A DNA stretch of 64,000 nt from a bacterium (GTDB lineage Bacteria > 4484-113 > JAFGCY01), in contig JADZFO010000038.1 in NCBI GenBank assembly GCA_020849855.1, forward strand, positions 1-64,000. The letters are read 5' to 3'. Positions 50,591 to 58,198 of the stretch are shown here, one piece after another (within the stretch, counting starts at the first letter, position 1; each line of letters begins with the position of its first letter). The position numbers and the translations under genes were made by a program. A model generated the notes under the pieces. The model was not told the DNA's origin. It searched no databases and saw only the letters and a list, made by a program, of their open reading frames with translations.

Positions 50591-51403
50591 GTGCACCTAC
50601 TGCCCCTCGAGACGTCTGCGGCCCCCAGCCCCGGCCCTGACCCGGCCGGCGCGGGCGGGCCGCAGGGCCTGCACTGGCTGCTCTTCCCCGGCTGGGGCGA
50701 AGACCAGCGCTACTGGGCCCGCGTGGCCCGCCTGCTGCCCACGGGCACACAGGCTCACTTTGTGCAGCTCCCCGGCTATGGCGACAACCGCGCACCGGTG
50801 CCATTGAGCCTCTATGCCCTGGCCGAGGCCCTGGAAGATGCCAGCGCGGCCCTCCCGCCCGGGCCGCTGGCCTATGGCGGCAACTGCTCCGGCGCGGCCC
50901 TGGCCCTGCTGGCGGCGAGGCAGCTGGAGCGCCCGGCCGCGCGACTGCTGCTGGTGGACTGCTTCGCCGCCATGCCGCCCTACTTCGCCCTGCTGCTGCG
51001 CGGGGCCCTGGGCCGGCTGTGCTATCTCAGCGCCTTCGCGAACCCGCTGGGCCGGGCCGTCACCAACAGGGTGCTGAGCGCGAAACGCAAGGCCGACACC
51101 GACATCATGGCCGCCTTCGCCTACAGCAGCGAGTGGACCAACTACCGCTACCTGCAGCTCTATGGCCAGCTGGGCAGCCTTGAGGACCAGCCCAGGCTGG
51201 AGCTTGCGGGCGGGCGGGCGCCGGACTTCGTCTATGGCCAGCGCAGCTTCTCGCTGGTGCGCAAGGGGCTGCCGCGCTGGCAGGCGCACTGGCCGGGCCT
51301 GCGGGTGCGCGAGCTGGAGGGCGTCGGGCACCTGGCCGTGCAGGAAGCGCCCGAGAGGATCGCTGAAGTGATGGCGCAGGGAAATGCCGCGACCGCCGGC
51401 TAA
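50591..51403 (+). CDS. alpha/beta-hydrolase fold protein
   Basis: 270 residues, GTG start. LHWLLFPGWGEDQRYWARVARLLP resembles the oxyanion-hole strand, YGGNCSGAALALLAA the nucleophile elbow (Gly-Asn-Cys-Ser-Gly) and EGVGHLAVQEAPERI the catalytic histidine. The acid usually seen after strand 6 is not obvious in FVYGQRSFSLV. The general layout is like type II thioesterases or BioH-like esterases. It diverges from the first HZS-alpha-like gene, with 262 bases between the starts that hold no obvious gene. Confidence 0.75.
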   Translation: MHLLPLETSAAPSPGPDPAGAGGPQGLHWLLFPGWGEDQRYWARVARLLPTGTQAHFVQLPGYGDNRAPVPLSLYALAEALEDASAALPPGPLAYGGNCSGAALALLAARQLERPAARLLLVDCFAAMPPYFALLLRGALGRLCYLSAFANPLGRAVTNRVLSAKRKADTDIMAAFAYSSEWTNYRYLQLYGQLGSLEDQPRLELAGGRAPDFVYGQRSFSLVRKGLPRWQAHWPGLRVRELEGVGHLAVQEAPERIAEVMAQGNAATAG

Positions 51404-51503
51404 CAAGCGCCTGATGCCAGCCGCGCAGCCGCGCCTGTGATACATCTATATCCTGAGGACTGCGCAGCAGGGCAGCGGCCGCTGCGGCGCTGAGGTGAAA
51501 CAC

Positions 51504-52406
51504 ATGACGGCAGGAAAGAGCACATCAGCATCAGCGGGCAAGGGCCTTGGCAGCGCGGCGGCAACGGCAGGCACTACGGCAGCGAAGACGACTGCGAAGT
51601 CAGCGGCGAAGACAGCGGCGAAGAGCGTGGCTAAGAGCGCGGCTAAGAGCGCGGCTAAGACCGCAGCGAAAAGTGCAGGGAAGAATACGGCCGCTCCCGC
51701 CGCTCCCTTTGCCGGCTTCAGCAAGGCCACACTGGCCTTCTATAAGGGCGTCGAGGCCAACAACAAGCTGGACTGGTTCAACGCCCACCGCGATGAGTAC
51801 ATCCGCGATGTGATCGCCCCGGCCCAGGCCCTGATCAGCGAGCTCGGCCCGCGCCTGCAAAAGCTCAGCAGCGGCATCGGCTTCCATACCGACTTCAACG
51901 GCAAGGGCAGCATCAAGAAGATCCAGACCGACCGGCGCTTCAACCCTGACCGCGACCCTTACAAGACCTGGCTGGACATCATGTTCTGGGAAGGCCCGGC
52001 GCCGGTGAAGAAGGAGAACCCGGCTTTCTACATCCACCTCACCACCAGGGACCTCGCCCTGGTCTGCGGCGCGATGTACTTCGAGAAGAACATGCTCAAG
52101 GCCTGGCGCGATGCGGTGCTTGACCCGAAGCTGGGGCCGGAGCTGGACGCTGTCGTCAGGAAGCTGACCGGGGGCAAGGGCGGCTACAAGATCTACGCCG
52201 AAACGAAGAAGCAGCTCCCGCGCGGCGTTGACCCCAGCCACCCGCAGGCGGATTACACGAAGTATGAGTCATTCTGCATCGTGCGCGAGACCGCGCACCC
52301 GAAGGAGCTCTTCAGCAGCGACTTCATCGCCTACTGCGAGTCGACCTTCAAGGAGCTGCTGCCCCTGCATAAGTGGCTGCTGAAGGTGTACAGCAAGGCG
52401 TATTGA
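51504..52406 (+). CDS. DUF2461-family protein with a Lys/Ala-rich N-terminal tail
   Basis: 300 residues from the ATG at 51504 (GAGGTG upstream). Residues about 65-300 match the DUF2461 (TIGR02453) family: FYKGVEANNKLDWFNAHRDEY, GIGFHTDFNGKGSIKKIQTDRRFNPDRDPYKTW, PAFYIHLT and FSSDFIAYCESTFKELLPLHKWL. The first 60 residues are a run of AAK/AAKS/AAKT repeats, like the histone H1-type tails of some bacterial nucleoid proteins. The family has no settled function; the basic tail suggests nucleic-acid binding. Confidence 0.85.
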   Translation: MTAGKSTSASAGKGLGSAAATAGTTAAKTTAKSAAKTAAKSVAKSAAKSAAKTAAKSAGKNTAAPAAPFAGFSKATLAFYKGVEANNKLDWFNAHRDEYIRDVIAPAQALISELGPRLQKLSSGIGFHTDFNGKGSIKKIQTDRRFNPDRDPYKTWLDIMFWEGPAPVKKENPAFYIHLTTRDLALVCGAMYFEKNMLKAWRDAVLDPKLGPELDAVVRKLTGGKGGYKIYAETKKQLPRGVDPSHPQADYTKYESFCIVRETAHPKELFSSDFIAYCESTFKELLPLHKWLLKVYSKAY

Positions 52407-52409
52407 TCT

Positions 52410-52462
52410 GGGAGCGCCAGGCATGGCCTGGCGCAGTACGCCAGCCTATGGCTGGCGCTCCC
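52410..52462. repeat. head-to-head GGAG palindrome pair between convergent genes
   Basis: From the left: GGAGCGCCAGGC-AT-GGCCTGGCGC. From the right on the minus strand: GGAGCGCCAGCC-ATA-GGCTGGCG. The CAGGC arm has become CAGCC and its partner has changed to match. It lies four bases past the DUF2461-like stop and four before the 3' end of the second NHL gene, so it may terminate both. Confidence 0.92.
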
Positions 52463-52465
52463 ATC

Positions 52466-55396
52466 CTAGGGCGCCAGGATCACCACCTGCCGCCGCACGC
52501 GGTCGCCGATCATAAAGCGGCCGTCGGCGCTGATGCTCAGGCCGCCCACCGAGCGCAGCTCGCCGTCGCCATCGCCGCTGAGCGCGAAGTCGCAGACCAG
52601 CTCCCAGTCGCCGCCCGGCGCGTCCGAGGGCCGGTACTTGTGCAGCAGGCCCTGCGGGCTGAAGTAGTACACATACACAAAGCCCGCCGGGTCACAGGCC
52701 AGCACGCTGCCCACCGCGAAGCCGAAGCTGTGCGAGTCCAGGAAGGCGCCTGTCGCCGCGTCCATGCGCAGGATCTGGCTGGTGCCGGCATTCGGGTTGT
52801 CCAGCACATACAGATAACCGTTGTCCTTGTCCAGGGCCAGCGCGCCCAGGCTGTTGCCGGCGGGGTTGGGCATCGGGATGCTGCGCTCATACTCGCCATC
52901 AACAAATACCTGCACCCGGTCGTTATCGCGGTCGCCCACGTACAGGGTGTCGCCATCAGCGGCCATGCCGTAGTCGCCCTTGAACTGGCCCGGCCCCGAG
53001 CCCTTGTCCACCGCCAGCACGCGATAGCTCTCCAGATCGGCGCTGTACTCCGTCAGGTTGCTGAAGTTGTGCGTCAGGTAAAGCTTGTCCGCGCTCCAGC
53101 AGATCTCGCGCGGCGTGCGGTCCAGCCGCCCGCTCAGCGCATCGCCGTCCAGCCCGGTCTCAAGATAGGCGAAGTCCAGCACCTGGTTGCGGCGGTCCAG
53201 CAGCGTGACGCTGTAGGTGGTGCTGTCCACCACGGCAAAGGCGCCGTCGCTCTCGCGCACGGCGAAGCTCTGCGGGTTGACATACTCACCCACCGGGCTG
53301 CTGTAGTCCATCAGCCCAAGCTCCAGCACGCCGCTGTCCTGGTCGTAGGCGCCGGCGCGGCAGTTGTGCTCATCCGCCACCAGCACTCGCCCGCCGCTCA
53401 GCGGCGCGATGCCCCGCGGGCTCCAGAAGCGCGCCTCATCGCCCAGCCCGCCGGGCTGCAGGGTGCCGGCTCCGTCGCTGTAGCCGCTCTCGCCCCACTC
53501 GCCGGCGCAGGTCCGGCTGGCGGACATGATGCAGACCACGCGGTCGCGCTCACGGTCTGTCACCAGCACCGTGCCGTCCGGCTGTACCGCCAGGCCGCAG
53601 GGCCCGCGCAGCTCGCCGGTGTCGGGGTCCAGGTTGGCGCTGCCGTCATAGCTGCCGATGAAGCTGCCGTCGGGCTCGAACCAGAAGACGCTGTCGGCCG
53701 AGTCGTCCACCACCACCAGATTGCCCTGGCTGTCCAGCTCAACATCCTGCGGATGCTCAAGCTGGCCCGCGCCGATATCCAGGTCGTGCACGCCGCCCAC
53801 GAACTTGCGGATCACGCCCGTGTCGGCATCGCTGAGATAGATCACTTCACCATCGCCGCTGGCAGCCAGATAGGCGCCCTCGACAAAGTTCTCCGCCAGC
53901 TCGTCCGCGCTGATCGGCTCGCTCAAAGATCCGTCGCTCTGGTCCAGGAAATAGACCTCCGGGCCCTCGGCGTGCCGGATCAGAATCCGGCCGTCGTCTA
54001 CAACTTCAAGGTCTGAGGCCTTGCCGAACCAGAACTCGCGCAGGGGCTGGCCGCCCGGCTGGTAGACGTCGATGCGCCCGGCGTCGAGCTGACCCACATA
54101 CATGTTCCCCGCGCTGTCGCTGGCCACGGCGGCAGGCGTGTACATCTCATAGTTCTGGTACAGGGTCTTGCCCAGGTGGGCCCAGTTCTTGGGAGGCGTG
54201 GCCGGGTCGACGGTCACCAGCTCAAAGCTGTTACTGAACTGTGAGCCGACCTTGATCTTTACCTCGTTGACTTCCTCGGTGGCGGCGTCCGCCGGGACAC
54301 GGATGCGCAGGCCCTTGCCGCCGACATCCTGAACCTCGCCTGCATCAAGCTCAGCGTCGTTCCAGTAGACCCTGGTCCCGCCCGGAGCGGGGTTGAAGCC
54401 CAGGCCGCTGGCATAGACCCAGAAGCCCGGGTACTGCCGCGGCGGGAAGAGCTCTTCCACCAGCAGGCTGTAGCTGGTGGTGGCCGTCGCCTGGTTGGAC
54501 AGGGCGCTTTCCGCCTGGTCGGCGACGACAGCAGCGATGCGGAAGTAATAGGTCTGGTCCAGGGCCAGCTCCAGCACTTCATACTGCGGATCGACCGCCT
54601 TGGGCACCAGCATGTCGTTGGCCCGGTTCACCGCGCCCTGCTCGGTCAGCTCAAAGGGCGCTGTCGAGTAATAGACGTTGTAGCCGATCAGGCCGGGGGC
54701 GCTGCTGGCGTTCCAGCTCAGCATGACGCTGCCCGGCAGCACGGCCGCTTCAAGGCCGGTGGGGGCCGGGGGTGCGGGGTTGCGGCTGAGCTTCAGCTCC
54801 AGCTCCACAACCGTCACACTTCCGCCTGCTCCCGGCGGGACATCCAGCACCGCGACATACGCCCGCCCGGAGGGCGAGACCACCGCGATATCCGCCGGCG
54901 CTGGCAGGGTGGCCATGCCCTGATAAGGGCCGCTGAGCTTCCAGGCAACACTGGTGTAGTCGCTCAGCGCCAGCCAGTACTCGCCGCTGTCATCGCTGAC
55001 ATCCACGCGCAGCTCCACGGGGTACCTGGCGAGGTCCGTGGTGCTGAACTCATACACGGCCCAGGCCAGGCCGCCGCCGCTTTGCTCCGCGCTGTCCAGG
55101 CGCATCTTGGTGCCCTGCACCTCGGCGCCGGCGGAAGCATCAAAGCTCTCGGCTCCCGGCACGACCAGCGCTGTCTGGCTCGCCGCGCGGCCACTGGGCG
55201 GCAGAGCCGGCAGGCCCGCGCTCAGCCCGGCGGGCAGCGCTTCAGGCTGCGGGGCGGCATCCAGGCCGCCGCCATTATCAGCGCCGCAGCCGGCGCTGAG
55301 CAGCAGCAGCAAGGCCAGGCCTGCGCCTGCGCTGCTGAAGCTGGCGCGCCGGGGCCGCGCACTGACGCTATTCGTGTTGGGGGTGTGATTGCTCAT
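52466..55396 (-). CDS. FnIII/NHL beta-propeller lipoprotein, module 2
   Basis: 976 residues, paralogous to the 45329 gene over its whole length. Lipobox LLSAGC (Cys37). The shared N-terminal sandwich (YWLALSDYTSVAWKLSGPY), FnIII (PAPTGLEAAVLPGSVMLSW), IPT-like domain (LFPPRQYPGFWVYASGLGF) and NHL propeller (HPQDVELDSQGNLVVVDD, DRERDRVV, GRVLVADEHN, DRDNDRVQVFVDG) come in the same order. Its start overlaps the stop of the HZS-alpha-like gene by four bases (ATGA). It differs from module 1 mainly in individual blade loops and linker cysteines. Confidence 0.85.
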   Translation of the reverse strand: MSNHTPNTNSVSARPRRASFSSAGAGLALLLLLSAGCGADNGGGLDAAPQPEALPAGLSAGLPALPPSGRAASQTALVVPGAESFDASAGAEVQGTKMRLDSAEQSGGGLAWAVYEFSTTDLARYPVELRVDVSDDSGEYWLALSDYTSVAWKLSGPYQGMATLPAPADIAVVSPSGRAYVAVLDVPPGAGGSVTVVELELKLSRNPAPPAPTGLEAAVLPGSVMLSWNASSAPGLIGYNVYYSTAPFELTEQGAVNRANDMLVPKAVDPQYEVLELALDQTYYFRIAAVVADQAESALSNQATATTSYSLLVEELFPPRQYPGFWVYASGLGFNPAPGGTRVYWNDAELDAGEVQDVGGKGLRIRVPADAATEEVNEVKIKVGSQFSNSFELVTVDPATPPKNWAHLGKTLYQNYEMYTPAAVASDSAGNMYVGQLDAGRIDVYQPGGQPLREFWFGKASDLEVVDDGRILIRHAEGPEVYFLDQSDGSLSEPISADELAENFVEGAYLAASGDGEVIYLSDADTGVIRKFVGGVHDLDIGAGQLEHPQDVELDSQGNLVVVDDSADSVFWFEPDGSFIGSYDGSANLDPDTGELRGPCGLAVQPDGTVLVTDRERDRVVCIMSASRTCAGEWGESGYSDGAGTLQPGGLGDEARFWSPRGIAPLSGGRVLVADEHNCRAGAYDQDSGVLELGLMDYSSPVGEYVNPQSFAVRESDGAFAVVDSTTYSVTLLDRRNQVLDFAYLETGLDGDALSGRLDRTPREICWSADKLYLTHNFSNLTEYSADLESYRVLAVDKGSGPGQFKGDYGMAADGDTLYVGDRDNDRVQVFVDGEYERSIPMPNPAGNSLGALALDKDNGYLYVLDNPNAGTSQILRMDAATGAFLDSHSFGFAVGSVLACDPAGFVYVYYFSPQGLLHKYRPSDAPGGDWELVCDFALSGDGDGELRSVGGLSISADGRFMIGDRVRRQVVILAP

Positions 55397-57423
55397 AGTG
55401 GGTCGATCACCGGGGTGTTGTCGATGAAGGTGCTCTCGAAATCCTGGAACAGGCCGCGCAGGTCGTGGAAGCCCTCGCCGCCGGGCTGGAAAGCCTTGCG
55501 GCTGAGATCCAGGTCGTGCTTCACGTCGATGCGCGGATGGCAGCCCGCGCAGGTGGCGGTCTCGCCGGGCCGCACCATGTTGTACATGCGCTCCCGCACC
55601 GCCACGCGGCCCTTGCCGTCCACCAGCTCCCAGGTCAGCAGCAGGTTTGCCGGCACGCGGATGCGGAAGCTGCCGTCCTCCGCCACCGGATACTCGCCGA
55701 TGACCGGCCCGTCGTGCAGCGGCCCGAAGGTGCCGTCGTTGAAGTCAAACTCGCCGGGCACACCGGTCGGAATGCCGCGGGTCTTGAGGGCCTGGATGAT
55801 GCGCAGCTTCCAGGGCCCGTCCTCCGGCCGCGGCTGGCCCTGGCGCATGTCGCCGCCGCGGTCAAAGATGTTCTGGCAGGCGAACTCGCCCCAGTCCGGC
55901 GTGTCAGGGCCCAGCGTGCGGTCGCCCAGCACCGGCGGCACTTCGCGCTGAATCAGGGGCAGAGCGCCGATCTCCCAGATGCCCGGGGCGTCGCAGGCCT
56001 TTTCCAGCGAACCGTCGCCGCGCAGCACATAAAGGCCGAAGTCCGGCGGCGGGTTGTTGCCGTCATCCCAGACCGGGCCCGGCGCATAGGACAGCAGGAT
56101 ATCGCCGCCCGGCAGCTCCACCGGGAACTTATAGCGCCCCAGGGTGTTCTCAGCGGCGCCGTCCACAATCTCGCGGGGGGTCAGGTAGCGGTAGGTCGGG
56201 AAGTCCGGGTTGCCCAGGGGGTCGACCCGCATCACAGTGCCGGAGCCGTACTGTTCGTGATGCGCGCGGCCGACGCCGGGGATGTCGAAGTTGGTGTGGA
56301 TGCACAGCAGATCGTTATCCGCGCACTGGCTGACATCGATAAAGCAGTCCACGTTGTCGCGGCAGATATGGCTGCCGAAGACCGGGAAGGCCTTGGTGCC
56401 GTCCGGGTCCATCACCCATATGGTGAAGCGGTTGAAGCGCGGACCGCGGACGTTCAGGCGCGTGTCCCAGCTGACAAAGTAGACCTGCCCGTTGTTGGCC
56501 ACGATCGGGCTGAAGCAGCCGTTCATCGCCAGGTGCACCAGGCGCTCCTCGCCGGTGAAACGGTCCAGCACGAAGAGCTGCGGCACCACCGAGTTGCCGT
56601 CATAGAAGTCGCCGATGCCAAAGCGCTCGCTGGTGAACATCAGGCGTCCGTCGGGCAGGTAGGTCGGCTCGCCGTCGTTGTACTTGTTGAAGGTCAGCTG
56701 CGTCAGGTTGGTGCCGTCGCTGTTGACCTCAAAGAGCTCCATGTCGTTGCTGCCCAGCTCGCGCATGCTGAAGGCGATTTTGGTCCCGTCAAAGTTGACT
56801 TCCAGGTCCTGGATCGGCCGGTCGCTGATGGCCAGAAGCTGGGTCAGGGTGCCGTCGGGGTCAAGGCGCATGATGGCTTGGTCCTGCAGGTTCCAGATCG
56901 GCTGCAGGTTGCGAAAGAGCATCATCGGCCCCATGGTGCCGGTGGGGTTCTGGCGCACAAAGACCACCGGGCAGGGCAGCAGGCCGGGCTCCAGTTTCGC
57001 CGCGCCCATGCTGACCTTGTTGCCGCCGCCGTCGGCGCGCCGGGCTTCGTAGTACACCGCCTCGCCGCTGTCCGCCGGCCGCTCAAGCTCAATGCTGTGG
57101 CCGGCGCCGACAGCTCCGATCTCCTCGCGGCTGCCTAGAGGGCCGAGGCGGCTGAGCAGCGCGTCGCGGTCCAGCTCCAGGGTCAGGCCACCGCCGGCCT
57201 CTGTCAGGTCAGCCTGCAGGCCGGGTTTAAGCTGCTCGGCGCTGGCGCCCTCAACCTGGCCGGAAACCGGCACGACGCGCTGGGCCAGCGGGGCTGTGCC
57301 GGTGGGCGTGCCTCCGGCGGGTCCCGCCTCAGCGTCAGCGGGAGCCAGGCCGCCGTTACAGGCATTCAGGCAGCATAGGGTGGCCAGACAGAGCAGTACG
57401 GCCGGTATGCGCGTGCGAAGCAT
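55393..57423 (-). CDS. monoheme HZS-alpha-like lipoprotein, module 2
   Basis: 676 residues, a close paralogue of the 48304 gene. Lipobox LNAC (Cys22). LPCPVVFVRQNPTG, the TolB-like propeller (LTQLTFNKYNDGEPTYLPDGRLMFTSER) and PDFPTYRYLTPREIVD are shared almost word for word. The single heme motif RPGETATCAGCHPRID ends at residue 629, the same as in module 1. First gene of the second two-gene operon. Its start is 317 bases from the divergent BlaI-like gene, and a BlaI-type operator lies between. Confidence 0.85.
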   Translation of the reverse strand: MLRTRIPAVLLCLATLCCLNACNGGLAPADAEAGPAGGTPTGTAPLAQRVVPVSGQVEGASAEQLKPGLQADLTEAGGGLTLELDRDALLSRLGPLGSREEIGAVGAGHSIELERPADSGEAVYYEARRADGGGNKVSMGAAKLEPGLLPCPVVFVRQNPTGTMGPMMLFRNLQPIWNLQDQAIMRLDPDGTLTQLLAISDRPIQDLEVNFDGTKIAFSMRELGSNDMELFEVNSDGTNLTQLTFNKYNDGEPTYLPDGRLMFTSERFGIGDFYDGNSVVPQLFVLDRFTGEERLVHLAMNGCFSPIVANNGQVYFVSWDTRLNVRGPRFNRFTIWVMDPDGTKAFPVFGSHICRDNVDCFIDVSQCADNDLLCIHTNFDIPGVGRAHHEQYGSGTVMRVDPLGNPDFPTYRYLTPREIVDGAAENTLGRYKFPVELPGGDILLSYAPGPVWDDGNNPPPDFGLYVLRGDGSLEKACDAPGIWEIGALPLIQREVPPVLGDRTLGPDTPDWGEFACQNIFDRGGDMRQGQPRPEDGPWKLRIIQALKTRGIPTGVPGEFDFNDGTFGPLHDGPVIGEYPVAEDGSFRIRVPANLLLTWELVDGKGRVAVRERMYNMVRPGETATCAGCHPRIDVKHDLDLSRKAFQPGGEGFHDLRGLFQDFESTFIDNTPVIDPL

Positions 57424-57664
57424 GGGATCCTCCAGCTGGCGGGCCAGCCGTTGCCTTCCTACAAGCTATAAAGTTCGCCTCTTCACCAGGCCGTGGGAGC
57501 CGCGCTCATCTGGCGGCCGGTTAAATTATACGCATAGAAAGTTATATTTTGCAAAAACTTGCTGGCCTTTTGCGACTCAATCTCAACCTGTTACGGCTCA
57601 GCTTGCATCAGGTAAGCCTGAACCGCGCTCAACCCTTGTATTGATCGGCACTCGCCGGATTGCT

Positions 57665-57681
57665 TACTATCTGTTATAGTA
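57665..57681. promoter_or_regulatory. candidate BlaI/MecI-type operator
   Basis: TACTAT-CTGTT-ATAGTA resembles the TACTAC/GTAGTA-type palindromes bound by BlaI/MecI repressors. It lies 60 bases before the BlaI-like start and about 240 bases upstream of the HZS-alpha-like start on the other strand. The rest of 57424-57740 is AT-rich at 57520-57560 and otherwise featureless. Confidence 0.5.
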
Positions 57682-57740
57682 GCTATGCGGCAGAACATCC
57701 GCGGCACGGGCCGCGTCCTGTCAGCATGAATGGAGCGCGC

Positions 57741-58133
57741 ATGAAGAAGGAACAAGGCAACAGCAATCTGGGCCCGCTGCAACAGGCCGTGCTTGATTAC
57801 ATCTTCGAGCACCCCGGCTGCACGGTGCGCGAGGTGCTGGACGCGCTGAACGCCGCCAGCGGGCAGAACTATGCCTACACGACGATCCAGACCGTCTGCG
57901 ACGCCCTGCACAGCAAGAAGCTGCTGGCCCGCCGGCGGGTCAAGCTGGCCTTCCACTACAGCGCCCGTGAGACCCGCGGATCGATGATCGCCCAGGGCAT
58001 CAGCGATCTGCTGACCCGCTTCAAGAGCGAGCCGGCGCCGGTGGCCTCCAGCCTCGTTGACGCGCTGGAAGCCGATGCGCCCGAGCAGCTCGAGGCTCTT
58101 ATCGCCGAGCTGCGCCAGCGCGGCAAGCTTTAG
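57741..58133 (+). CDS. BlaI/MecI-family repressor
   Basis: 130 residues from the ATG at 57741 (GGAG five bases upstream). The winged helix LGPLQQAVLDYIFEHPGCTVREVLDALNAASGQNYAYTTIQTVCDALHSKKLLARRRVKLAFHYSA is the BlaI pattern. The C-terminal dimerisation region is short and acidic. It is followed 65 bases later by a BlaR1-like peptidase, the standard sensor-repressor pairing, but no beta-lactamase or PBP gene is nearby. Confidence 0.9.
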   Translation: MKKEQGNSNLGPLQQAVLDYIFEHPGCTVREVLDALNAASGQNYAYTTIQTVCDALHSKKLLARRRVKLAFHYSARETRGSMIAQGISDLLTRFKSEPAPVASSLVDALEADAPEQLEALIAELRQRGKL

Positions 58134-58198
58134 CACCGCCGCAGCGCGGGCCTGCATAACCCCGGGCTCCGCGTTCTGGCATACTTTTCAGGGGACAC

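Noticed and set aside
45329-57423. Hydrazine synthase / anammox locus
   Set aside because: Only the alpha-like part is present, with one heme instead of two, no beta/gamma subunits and no hydrazine dehydrogenase; HZS-alpha-like proteins occur in many non-anammox bacteria.
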